Assembly: GCF_001549985.1 (NCBI RefSeq)
Contig: NZ_LROZ01000010.1
Span: 1-64,000, forward strand
Reading direction: 5' to 3'
Length of the DNA stretch: 64,000 nt
Origin: Myroides odoratus
Lineage (GTDB): Bacteria; Bacteroidota; Bacteroidia; Flavobacteriales; Flavobacteriaceae
This document shows, piece after piece, positions 8,181-16,065 of this stretch (positions are counted from its first letter, which is position 1; each line of letters opens with the position of its first letter). The notes below the pieces were generated by a model, which saw only the letters and a program-made list of their open reading frames with translations, had not been told where the DNA came from and ran no database searches. Both the position numbers and the translations under genes were made by a program.

Positions 8181-9113
8181 CTAAGAAAGGCTATTGAAAT
8201 ATTGTTTTCTATAGCCAGCAGGGCTGATGGACATATGCTTTTTGAAGTAATTGCTGAAGTGAGGCGTTTCCAGAAAACCTAAACGAGAGGCAATTTCTTT
8301 AATGCTGAGTGCCTCGTCTTGTAGCATTATCTTAGCTTCTGTAATATTTTTGTCAGCTATCCAGGAGCTAATGGTTTTTCCCGTTTTACTGCTGATGACA
8401 CTTGACAGGTAGTTCACATGCAACGCCTGCATATCCGCATAATCCTGAACCCTTAGCTGGGTGTTTGTTTTTCCACTGATTAAATCCCGGAAGTGATGTT
8501 CGAGACTTAGTTTAAATTTTTTTACAATTTGAGAGCTTCGATTTCCTTCGGATATAGGGTTATAATCCTGAAAGAAATATTCTTTGATTTTTAATAGCAA
8601 AGCAATAACTAGTGCGCCGATGATTTTATTTTTATAAAGAGCATTGCCTTTATACTCTTTATATAGCAGGCCACACAGTTCTTCCACTTGGTCAAATTGA
8701 TGCTGTGTCAAAATACGCGGTGAGACAACTTCTGACAGTAAAAAAGAAAAATCAGAATAAACATCATGGTGCACATATTCCTTTAAGAAACCTTCTCCAA
8801 AAGTGATCAGGCAGGTATGTTCCAGTTTCTCCCATTCAAATATCCGATAGTTCCCCGGATTGGTAAAGTAGACCGTGTTGGAAGTCACTTCAAACCGCTG
8901 GTCGTCGATTGTATAATGCCCAAAGGCATTTTTAATAAAAAGAAAACTGAAGTAGTTCGGGCGAAAGGGTTCCGAACGAAAAGGTAAATCTTTGAAAGTC
9001 TCTTCGAGATAATGAACGGTAAAACCCGATTCTTTTTCTAGGGAATCGGTAGACAGACCAAGCTGTTGATACAGCTCGTGCAACGTTCGAGCATTTATAT
9101 GACCATTTGCCAT
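8181..9113 (-). CDS. AraC-family transcriptional regulator
   Basis: 310 residues without membrane segments: an N-terminal cupin-like sensing region (about 40-150) and a C-terminal AraC domain (about 205-305) with IKEIASRLGFLETPHFSNYF and SISPAGYRKQYF. This arrangement is common for Bacteroidota AraC proteins placed beside an oxidoreductase. The SDR gene follows it on the same strand, so that gene is the likely target. Confidence 0.88.
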   Translation of the reverse strand: MANGHINARTLHELYQQLGLSTDSLEKESGFTVHYLEETFKDLPFRSEPFRPNYFSFLFIKNAFGHYTIDDQRFEVTSNTVYFTNPGNYRIFEWEKLEHTCLITFGEGFLKEYVHHDVYSDFSFLLSEVVSPRILTQHQFDQVEELCGLLYKEYKGNALYKNKIIGALVIALLLKIKEYFFQDYNPISEGNRSSQIVKKFKLSLEHHFRDLISGKTNTQLRVQDYADMQALHVNYLSSVISSKTGKTISSWIADKNITEAKIMLQDEALSIKEIASRLGFLETPHFSNYFKKHMSISPAGYRKQYFNSLS

Positions 9114-9556
9114 TACTACTTACATTTGAGTTTAAATTTACAAAATTAAGTGTGTAATGCTGTGTTTTATATTGAATGATTCAATAGTAAGTGCAGCTTT
9201 TTTATATCTCATCCGCTTTTGCTCATGCTATCTTGCCCTACAATATAGCCTTACCTAAACGCAAAAAGGCTCCCGTAGTGAAAATTGTTTGCTAGATTTC
9301 GATGAAATTATTTTTATCAATACAAAGCTTGTCATAATTTCTCAGCCTTAGATAACTCAATTGAGTTGTGCTTTAATCAAAATAACAGACAATTAAAGCG
9401 TTAGGGATTTCTTTATACAACTAAAGAGCAAAATCTGATAAGAAGGAATAAAATGCTCTATAGTTAAACTACCTACTTTGTTAATTATCAGTGGTTTATT
9501 TTTAATGTACAGTAACAATCTTTACATTTAGAATAACCAATTTTAAACTATTTATT
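9114..9556. other. Intergenic region, promoter of the small secreted protein only
   Basis: About 440 bp of AT-rich DNA between the divergent AraC gene and a small secreted protein gene. I see no open frame, repeat or stable stem-loop worth calling. Confidence 0.4.
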
Positions 9557-9868
9557 ATGAAAAATTTACTTTTAGTACTAGCATTTATGTTCTCTATGGG
9601 AGTATTCGCTCAAGGTCCCAAGCCTCCTGAAGAAGGTAGACCAGAATTGTGTTATTATACGTTTTCTTTTGAACCTGCATGTCCTCTTAAAGTTGTTACA
9701 TCTACTGGTTTTGGCGATTTACCCCATGCAAAATATTCTCTGGAAATTTGTGGAAAAAACATAAGCTCAATGGGATCGAAAGCAATTATTCAAATGGTAC
9801 AAGATTATATATGTGAGCATGGCTATTTTCCTATCTATGTAACAGTTCTTAATCAAGAGTTTATATAA
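9557..9868 (+). CDS. Small secreted protein, unknown function
   Basis: 103 residues with a clear signal peptide (MKNLLLVLAFMFSMGVFAQ, cleavage near 19-20). The mature part is about 84 residues with four cysteines (in LCYY, ACPL, EICG and YICEHG), which could form two disulfides in the periplasm or outside the cell. I do not recognise a family. It resembles the small exported proteins at 33563 and 59363 in size and plan, but not convincingly in sequence. It stands alone and is closed by its own terminator. Confidence 0.75.
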   Translation: MKNLLLVLAFMFSMGVFAQGPKPPEEGRPELCYYTFSFEPACPLKVVTSTGFGDLPHAKYSLEICGKNISSMGSKAIIQMVQDYICEHGYFPIYVTVLNQEFI

Positions 9869-9875
9869 TATAGAT

Positions 9876-9906
9876 TAAAAAAAGCATCCATTAGGGTGCT
9901 TTTTTA
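9876..9906 (+). terminator. Intrinsic terminator of the small secreted protein gene
   Basis: AAAAAAGCATCC pairs with GGTGCTTTTTT around ATTAG, ending in a T-run just after the stop at 9868. Confidence 0.85.
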
Positions 9907-10345
9907 AACTTGTTTATTATCTAGCCAAACTCCTTGTTGAAAGATAAGTTTCTGCATTACTACATACATTTAAACCCTTGTTATTACTTCAATTGTGTAC
10001 TTATCATTTGAGAGATACATCTTCGTAGATGAACTTACTTTCTATGACTGTAAGTGAAGATGAACAAGGAAAAATATAAGGAGCCAATCAAAGTTTACAG
10101 GCACTTAATACGATAGTTGTTCCTCTTTTTAGGGACGTTATGTATTATTGCAACCCTACTCTATTCGTTGTTAAGTGTATTAGCTATGGAGAGTATCTTT
10201 TACTTGAAAAAAACAATTCGGTAGCTAATTCTCTTTTTTTAAATGGATAATTGAGTAGGGTATCAATGGTTTTTAAATAAAAAAAGAAGAATTAAATAGG
10301 GGTTATTTCTATTTTTATACCTTCGTAAAAAGAGTAAAATAATTT
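9907..10345. other. Intergenic region, no gene supported
   Basis: About 440 bp without a plausible ORF. The last ~40 bases before 10346 presumably hold the acetyltransferase promoter. No repeat or conserved structure was seen. Confidence 0.4.
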
Positions 10346-10846
10346 ATGATACGACAAATAGCAGCCAGTGATATGAATGAAATCGTTAAAGTACTTCGTC
10401 AGGTAAAACAAGATATGTATTCCAAAGGCATTGATCAATGGGATGAGCATTACCCGAATGAAAAGACGATACAAGAAGATTTAGATAAAAAACAAGCCTA
10501 TATCTACAGTGAAAATGGAGAAGTTTTGGCTTATATGGTCATAAATCAAGAATATGATATAGAGTATAATGATTTAAATTGGAGTACCTCTACGCCATTT
10601 ATTGTAATCCATCGTCTTTTTGTAAAACCTACAGCTCAAGGAAAAGGGATATCTAGTCAGATGATTCAATATGTAGAACAATATGCAATAGAAAATAACT
10701 ATGCTTCCATTCGTTTTGATGCTTATGCTTTAAATAATACAGCTAATGCTGTTTATCTCAAAAAAGGATATACACTTGTTGGTACCGTACAGTTTAGAAA
10801 AGGGGTTTTTAATTGTTATGAAAAAGGATTAAATTCAATTAGTTAG
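10346..10846 (+). CDS. GNAT-family N-acetyltransferase
   Basis: 166 residues, the normal size for a single GNAT domain. The acetyl-CoA binding region is visible as RLFVKPTAQGKGISSQMI (about 90-108, the Q/R-x-x-G-x-G/A loop), and the usual late motif appears in AYALNNTANAVYLKKGYTLVG. Substrate unknown. It is convergent with the flavoprotein gene at 10906 and shares a bidirectional terminator with it. Confidence 0.88.
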   Translation: MIRQIAASDMNEIVKVLRQVKQDMYSKGIDQWDEHYPNEKTIQEDLDKKQAYIYSENGEVLAYMVINQEYDIEYNDLNWSTSTPFIVIHRLFVKPTAQGKGISSQMIQYVEQYAIENNYASIRFDAYALNNTANAVYLKKGYTLVGTVQFRKGVFNCYEKGLNSIS

Positions 10847-10875
10847 TGAGATATACTTGTTTGTAAAATGAACAT

Positions 10876-10902
10876 AAAAACCATCTCTAGGGATGGTTTT
10901 TT
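10876..10902. terminator. Bidirectional terminator between convergent genes
   Basis: AAAAACCATC and GATGGTTTTTT form a stem around TCTAGG, with a T-run on both strands. It serves the acetyltransferase gene (plus) and the flavoprotein gene (minus). Confidence 0.85.
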
Positions 10903-10905
10903 ACT

Positions 10906-11814
10906 TTAAAATAACGCATCCGTAAGTTCTTTTACTACCATTGCTCCAGCTAGTGATCCACTAGCAACAGCTGCAGCTACTGATCTGAACGGGGTTGTAT
11001 TATCTCCACAAGCATAGATTCCCTCAATTGTCGTTTTTTGAAAAGCATCTACCTTGATGTGTCCTGATTCTGTTCGTTCACAACCTAAATCAAACGGCAG
11101 GCTACAATGTTGTTCAAAAGGCACTGCTGCGTAGACTGCTTCAACATCTAGTTTGGAATTATTTTGAAAAATTATCGCTTGAACATGGCCCTGATCATGT
11201 TCTATTGCAATCACAGGATCTGCTATAATTGAAATCTTATTTTGCTCCAATTTATTTCGTTGTTCTTGAGAAAATGCAGGTCCTCCATGGGTTGCAAGGG
11301 TAATATGTGGAGTTAGATTTTTTACCAAAGAAACCAAATGAAGGGCTTTATCAGAATGAGCTAAAATAGCCGTTCGTTTATTTTGAAATTCATAACCATG
11401 ACAATACGGACAATGGATAACAGATATCCCCCAACACGTTGATAGACCTGGTATAGCTGGTAAATGATCCTGAATACCTGTAGCAAAGATTAACTTCTTA
11501 CTGCTAAAAGTGTGCTGTGTTGCTGTTGTGATTTCAAATCCTTCGCCTGTCTGTTGAGCAGAAAGCGCTAATCCTTCGTAAAAGGATACCGTTTTGTATG
11601 CCAACACTTGTGCTTTGGCTTTGGCTAAAATGGCAGCAGGTGTTTGCCCATCTTGGGTAATAAAATTATGCGAATGGGGTGTTTGTCTATTACAAGGCAA
11701 CCCACTATCTAGGATTAGCACAGATTTTAATAAACGCCCTAAAGCCATCGCTGCTGAAAGTCCAGCATAACTTCCTCCAACAATAATTACATCGTATTGC
11801 TCTTTGTATATCAT
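10906..11814 (-). CDS. Thioredoxin-reductase-like FAD/NAD(P)-dependent oxidoreductase
   Basis: 302 residues from the ATG at 11814; the longer frame begins inside the regulatory region and has an unlikely N-terminus. FAD-binding motif VIIVGGSYAGLSAAMALG (about 9-26), redox-active CPYC (135-138), ATGIQD, and a C-terminal ACGDN FAD motif. Thioredoxin reductases have CATC at this place, and CPYCHG is typical of the related small flavoprotein disulfide reductases. It probably acts in thiol or metal-stress redox chemistry in the cytosol. It is divergent from a Fur-family regulator with two operator-like palindromes between them, so it is likely a target of that regulator. Confidence 0.88.
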   Translation of the reverse strand: MIYKEQYDVIIVGGSYAGLSAAMALGRLLKSVLILDSGLPCNRQTPHSHNFITQDGQTPAAILAKAKAQVLAYKTVSFYEGLALSAQQTGEGFEITTATQHTFSSKKLIFATGIQDHLPAIPGLSTCWGISVIHCPYCHGYEFQNKRTAILAHSDKALHLVSLVKNLTPHITLATHGGPAFSQEQRNKLEQNKISIIADPVIAIEHDQGHVQAIIFQNNSKLDVEAVYAAVPFEQHCSLPFDLGCERTESGHIKVDAFQKTTIEGIYACGDNTTPFRSVAAAVASGSLAGAMVVKELTDALF

Positions 11815-11832
11815 GGTCTTTATTTTTATTAA

Positions 11833-11885
11833 TGCAATTGAGTTGCAATAATAATGATTAAATTTGTAACTGCAACAATGTTGCA
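11833..11885. promoter_or_regulatory. Two Fur-type 7-1-7 palindromic operators and divergent promoters
   Basis: TGCAACAATGTTGCA (11871-11885) is a perfect 7-1-7 palindrome, the arrangement bound by Fur-family dimers. TGCAATTGAGTTGCA (11833-11847) is a second, imperfect copy. A TAAATTTG box (11859-11866), with TTG 18 bp upstream at 11838-11840, gives a plus-strand promoter flanked by the two sites. One site overlaps the -33 region and the other the likely start of transcription, so autorepression is expected. On the minus strand TATTATTG offers a weaker promoter for the flavoprotein gene. Confidence 0.7.
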
Positions 11886-11900
11886 TTAATTTTTTAACCC

Positions 11901-12281
11901 ATGAAACAAACTAGAAATACGCAAGCAAAGACCGAAATACTCAAGCTCATCGAAACTTCAGAGGTGGCATTATCACCTGCGGAAATACTCGCAATACTAA
12001 ATGGAATATGTGATAGAGTTACGATTTATAGAGTCCTTGATCGCTTAACGGAAGAAGGCATTATTCATAAAATAGCTACGGTAGAAGGAGCCATAAAATA
12101 TGCTATTTGTCAAAACTGCACGCTAGAAAAACACAACCACAATCACCTTCATTTTACTTGCGAACGTTGTCAAACGACGACTTGTATTACGGCAGTGGAA
12201 CCTTCTTTTACCTTACCTCCAACTTACAAAATCAAAAGTGTAAATTTTACTATTTCGGGGATTTGCCCTGAGTGTAACTAA
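11901..12281 (+). CDS. Fur-family transcriptional repressor (Zur/PerR-like)
   Basis: 126 residues. The winged-helix domain (about 8-80) includes RVTIYRVLDRLTEEGIIHKI, and the C-terminal dimer domain holds a regulatory metal site with HNHNHLHF and two Cys pairs (CERC near residue 90 and CPEC at the end). A further CQNC near 70 is less usual. The His-rich loop and four-Cys site fit a zinc- or peroxide-sensing member; which metal cannot be decided here. It probably represses itself and the divergent thioredoxin-reductase-like gene through the palindromes just upstream. Confidence 0.88.
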   Translation: MKQTRNTQAKTEILKLIETSEVALSPAEILAILNGICDRVTIYRVLDRLTEEGIIHKIATVEGAIKYAICQNCTLEKHNHNHLHFTCERCQTTTCITAVEPSFTLPPTYKIKSVNFTISGICPECN

Positions 12282-12318
12282 GGCTAGCGTGAAATAAGAA
12301 AAAGAATAAGGAGCTTTT

Positions 12319-12669
12319 CTATTTATTCTTGATTTTTTCTCTGTGTTTCAAACCAAATGCAATAAGTGAAGTTAATACCGGATAACTTTCTTGGGCATGT
12401 GCTGTTAGTTGATAAGAGACTGTAATGGGTTTAGTCTTGTTTACCGTTCTTGTGATAAATAGGTTGTCTTCCAATGCTTGTAATTCACTAGACAATACTT
12501 TAGGTGAGATTCCCTTCGCTTTTTCTTGCAAGTCTTTGAACCTCATTTCTCCCTTGGTGTGAAGATGATGAAGAATACAAAATTTCCATTTTCCACTTAA
12601 TAATTCAAGAGCATCTCGTAGGGCCAAAATGGTTTCTGTAGGTACTGGATCGTTTTTTATTGCTGTCAT
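12319..12669 (-). CDS. HxlR-family transcriptional regulator
   Basis: 116 residues from the ATG at 12669; the frame extends to a TTG at 12690, but that lies in the operator region. Typical HxlR features are ALELLSGKWKFCILHHLHTKGEMRF, PKVLSSELQALEDNLFITR and a C-terminal wing. A single Cys in KFCIL is in the place where many HxlR proteins carry a redox- or electrophile-sensing Cys. It is divergent from a DHFR-like gene, and a long inverted repeat lies between them. Confidence 0.9.
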   Translation of the reverse strand: MTAIKNDPVPTETILALRDALELLSGKWKFCILHHLHTKGEMRFKDLQEKAKGISPKVLSSELQALEDNLFITRTVNKTKPITVSYQLTAHAQESYPVLTSLIAFGLKHREKIKNK

Positions 12670-12688
12670 ATGGTTCGTTACTAACCTC

Positions 12689-12730
12689 AAAGTAAGTCAT
12701 AGCAAAGATAAAAGAAGTGCGTCTTACTTT
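12689..12730. promoter_or_regulatory. Inverted repeat between HxlR and DHFR-like genes
   Basis: AAAGTAAG (12689-12696) is repeated inverted as CTTACTTT (12723-12730), separated by 26 bp. The right arm overlaps a TACTTTTG -7-like box (12725-12732) for the plus-strand gene. It is a plausible HxlR dimer site. Confidence 0.5.
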
Positions 12731-12754
12731 TGTATAGAACCTAATAAATATACA

Positions 12755-13267
12755 ATGAAAGTAGCTTTAATCGCCAATATTTCAATCAATGGCAGAATCT
12801 TAGTATCTGATAATCCTGCCCATCAATTGCCACAAGAAGCACTAGCTTTTTACCTGGAAATGGCCCATCAAGTTGGAAACCTAGTTATAGGAAGACAAAC
12901 CTTTCAAACTTTCCAAAACTTCCCACAAGAAGTGAAAGATCTTTTTGAGGGAATTGAAATTATAGTCCTCTCCAATACGACTCAAGTCATAGAAGGGTAT
13001 GTCGGTGTGGATTCACCAGAACAAGCAATAGCCTATATGGCCCAAAAAGGAATAAAGGAAATCGCAATTGGTGGAGGAACAGGAACCTTCAATGCGTTTA
13101 TAGCAAAAGATTTAGTAACGGATCTCTATTTGAATGTAAGTCCGATACTCACAGGAGAGGGAGATTTTTTAGGTAGGAATCATCCATTCCATACGGCATT
13201 TGAAATGATAACCCACAAAGAAAAACAGGGTTTACTTCAGTTGCATTTAGCCAAACCTAGGGATTAA
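12755..13267 (+). CDS. Dihydrofolate reductase-like (RibD C-terminal domain) protein
   Basis: 171 residues from the ATG at 12755, preceded by a -7-like box; the longer frame upstream runs through the operator and the divergent gene. The RibD C-terminal/DHFR fold is shown by KVALIANISINGRI at the start, LVIGRQTFQTF and EIAIGGGTGTFNAFIAK. Such stand-alone proteins bind NADPH and are usually annotated as dihydrofolate reductase family, but they rarely replace true FolA. Likely controlled by the divergent HxlR regulator. Confidence 0.85.
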   Translation: MKVALIANISINGRILVSDNPAHQLPQEALAFYLEMAHQVGNLVIGRQTFQTFQNFPQEVKDLFEGIEIIVLSNTTQVIEGYVGVDSPEQAIAYMAQKGIKEIAIGGGTGTFNAFIAKDLVTDLYLNVSPILTGEGDFLGRNHPFHTAFEMITHKEKQGLLQLHLAKPRD

Positions 13268-13406
13268 AATGCAAGCGTTGATTCATGAAGTATAGTACAA
13301 CAACCGCTCCTAGAGGTGTTGATCATCATTGCTTAGATTAATACTTGTAGGAACAGTTGTTGATCCTTTAGGAACTTGTATTTCCCTCAATTTTGATCCA
13401 ATTAGA

Positions 13407-15002
13407 TTAGAAAGGAGAGACAGTTTTAGACTTTAGATACACCCAGGTTTTGCTTAAATAGGGAGTAAAAATAACTAATAGGATGATAATGAATAACATC
13501 CAGCACATAAGTTCATAATAATCCATCGCATACCTCAATTCGATTTGCTTGTTTAAGTCAGTAAACAAGAGCTTTGTACTGGCTTGCTCTGCGGGTGTAT
13601 GTAGGAGTCCCCTCCCCTCTAATTTGCTCGTGCCTTGCGTTAATTTTTGTTGTAGCCATGGATTAGCATAATTTAAATAATCCGCAAAACGGCTCTGATG
13701 AAGATTGCTACTATAGAGGGAATAGTAATTCATTAAGGCAATACTCGTCGTATAACCCAGATAGCGGATAGCTAAACAAATAGCTGCGGCTGAAGCTCCT
13801 AATTCTACAGGCACAGATGCAATACAATAAATAATCGTAGGCACCATCAATAGTCCCACTCCAAATCCTTGACAAAACAATAGAACGTAGTAGGAATTTG
13901 TATTCGCTGTGGGAACAAACAGCCAGTACATCCCCAGGTGGTAAACAAATAGAAAAAGGAAACCCAAACTCCAAATTAAGCGCATAGGCCATCGTTTTAA
14001 TAACCAAATACAGGCAACTACGACACCTCCTACTAGTCCAATTAGGTTGTAGACATTGAGATAAGACAAATGTCGAGGATCTAAATGAAGGGAGTTAATA
14101 AAGTGCGTATTGGTTATACCTGATGCAAAACGACAGATGTATAAGATAAAGAGCAAAAACAGTCCAATCTTAAAGTTTCTATAGTTCCATACCTCCCAAT
14201 TGATGTAAGGTCTTTTTAAGTGTTTCTGGCGAAGGACAAAAATTGTTAGCGCGAGTAGTATCCCCAATCCTACCCAACGAATTGTTTCATCCTCAAACCA
14301 ATAGTACTGTTGTCCATAAATTGCAATATACCCAAAGAGAACAATTGCAACTGCATAAAGGACAAAGCTCTCCCAGTCCAAACTATACAAAGGCAACTTG
14401 CGATTCAGTCGTACGTGATGCATGGTAAGCATAATCAAAATTAAACCTGGAATAAAAGAAAAGGCAGCGGCTTGATATAAAAAAGCATAGTCGTACTGAT
14501 CAAGTAAATCGGAGGTAATAAGCTGATTAAATGGGGTTGCACAGATTAAAATACCGTAAAAACAAGAGAAAGATATTTCCCTAGCTTTTGAGCTTTCTAG
14601 TCGTATATACAGCGTTGAGATACACAGATTTACCGTACTCGCAAACAACATTCCTTGTAAAAAACGAATAGGAAATACAATACACCACGCTTGCACATGA
14701 TACAATACAAGGCAACCTAAGAGTTGTAAAACAGTAAAAATAATGAAGTATTCTTTCGTTGCGAGATAGATAAAAAAACGTCGCTCTAGACTATAAAAAG
14801 AGACGAAACCTGCATACAGTAAGGAAACTGAAAATTGGATATCTCGAGGATCACATCCAAAATAACCTGCTGCTGCAGTAGCATTGGCAGCAGGTAGAAA
14901 AAAGAGCACAATACTCGGCATCAAAAGTACAAAAAGGATGACGCGTACGGCCCATTCTGGGACCCAATCAACGAATAATGCTGTTGGTTCGCTATTTTGC
15001 AT
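13407..15002 (-). CDS. MFS efflux transporter, EmrB-like but divergent
   Basis: 531 residues with about 14 hydrophobic segments, the size of DHA2-type drug:proton antiporters. It is the last gene of a TolC-EmrA-MFS operon and overlaps the adaptor gene by 11 bp, so it is surely the inner-membrane pump of a tripartite exporter. The family hallmarks are weak: the loop after segment 2 reads SLERRFFIYLATKEYF where a G-x-x-x-D-R-x-G-R motif is expected, and the segment-5 antiporter motif (G-x-x-x-G-P-x-x-G-G) is absent (YGILICATPFNQLIT). It may therefore carry an unusual substrate or use a different coupling. It is clearly distinct from the canonical pump at 31656. Confidence 0.85.
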   Translation of the reverse strand: MQNSEPTALFVDWVPEWAVRVILFVLLMPSIVLFFLPAANATAAAGYFGCDPRDIQFSVSLLYAGFVSFYSLERRFFIYLATKEYFIIFTVLQLLGCLVLYHVQAWCIVFPIRFLQGMLFASTVNLCISTLYIRLESSKAREISFSCFYGILICATPFNQLITSDLLDQYDYAFLYQAAAFSFIPGLILIMLTMHHVRLNRKLPLYSLDWESFVLYAVAIVLFGYIAIYGQQYYWFEDETIRWVGLGILLALTIFVLRQKHLKRPYINWEVWNYRNFKIGLFLLFILYICRFASGITNTHFINSLHLDPRHLSYLNVYNLIGLVGGVVVACIWLLKRWPMRLIWSLGFLFLFVYHLGMYWLFVPTANTNSYYVLLFCQGFGVGLLMVPTIIYCIASVPVELGASAAAICLAIRYLGYTTSIALMNYYSLYSSNLHQSRFADYLNYANPWLQQKLTQGTSKLEGRGLLHTPAEQASTKLLFTDLNKQIELRYAMDYYELMCWMLFIIILLVIFTPYLSKTWVYLKSKTVSPF

Positions 15003-16065
15003 GGACTTGTTTTTTTGAAATCAGCACCTGAACATTCATCCCCGCTTTGAGCAATTCTGCTGAATCACGAGGGGCTGTAATCTCGATACGCACAGGGATT
15101 CGTTGTACAATCTTAACGAAGTTCCCTGTAGCATTATCGGGTGGTAATAAAGAGAAGCTCGATCCAGTAGCCGGTGCAATTGAGATTACTTTTCCTGTAA
15201 ATTGAGTATCTGGATAAGCATCTACTGCAAGGATTGCTTCATCACCTAAATGGATGTTTCTAATCTGTGTTTCCTTAAAGTTGGCTACAATCCATTTAGG
15301 TGTTTCATCATTGACCATATAGGTTAACACTTGACCTGGTGAAATCATCTGTCCTAAGTCTATACTTCGCTTGCCCATTCTACCGCGATAAGGAGCGGTA
15401 ATGACAGTATAACCCACTGTGAGGTCTTTGTAGTTTTGAAGTTGCTCCAATCGAGCAATTTCTTGTTCTAATACTTTCTTCTGTGCTTCGATGTCAGCTA
15501 TGCTAGATTTAGCTGCTTGTGCATGTTCTACACTACTTTGCCAAGCACTGCGATCAAGATCGAGTTGTGCTCGTTTTTCTTCTAGCTGTTGAGCAGTAGC
15601 TGCGTCCGCTTGATAGAGTTCATAATATCGATTGTAATCTAATTGCTGTTGATTGTATTTAGACGCTCGTCCTTGGATTTGACTTTGAGCGGCAGCGGCA
15701 GTGAGCGACAAAGTAGATTGACGAGCTTCTAACTCTTTCAATTGTGCATATTGTTTCGCTATATCAGCCGTAGTTTCTGCCTGTGCATAAATATACTCTC
15801 TGTTATCTATGATGAGTAAGGTATCTCCTTGAGCAACTAACTCATTTTCCTCAAAGCGAACCTCCGTTAGGTAACCTCCTACTCTTGCAATAACAGGGTT
15901 AATATACTCTTGTACTTGTGCATCATTGGTCTGCTCGTATTTCCAATAAATCCAAAGGGTGTGAAGCCCCCAGATACAACTAAAAAATAAAACAACTAAT
16001 GCGATGTAACGGGTTACACGCGTAATAAAGCGGTCTGTAATTCTAATACGTCTCTTAGTATCCAT
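14992..16065 (-). CDS. EmrA-type HlyD-family periplasmic adaptor
   Basis: 357 residues: a short cytoplasmic N-terminus, one membrane anchor (about 17-37), a lipoyl-like half-motif (QVQEYINPVIARVGGYLTEV), a coiled-coil hairpin (about 85-215), and the conserved tail words WIVANFKETQ and GSSFSLLPPDNATGNFVKIVQRIPV, which are diagnostic of EmrA. It bridges the MFS pump and the TolC channel. It overlaps the genes on both sides (11 bp and 1 bp), showing translational coupling. Confidence 0.92.
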   Translation of the reverse strand: MDTKRRIRITDRFITRVTRYIALVVLFFSCIWGLHTLWIYWKYEQTNDAQVQEYINPVIARVGGYLTEVRFEENELVAQGDTLLIIDNREYIYAQAETTADIAKQYAQLKELEARQSTLSLTAAAAQSQIQGRASKYNQQQLDYNRYYELYQADAATAQQLEEKRAQLDLDRSAWQSSVEHAQAAKSSIADIEAQKKVLEQEIARLEQLQNYKDLTVGYTVITAPYRGRMGKRSIDLGQMISPGQVLTYMVNDETPKWIVANFKETQIRNIHLGDEAILAVDAYPDTQFTGKVISIAPATGSSFSLLPPDNATGNFVKIVQRIPVRIEITAPRDSAELLKAGMNVQVLISKKQVHAK

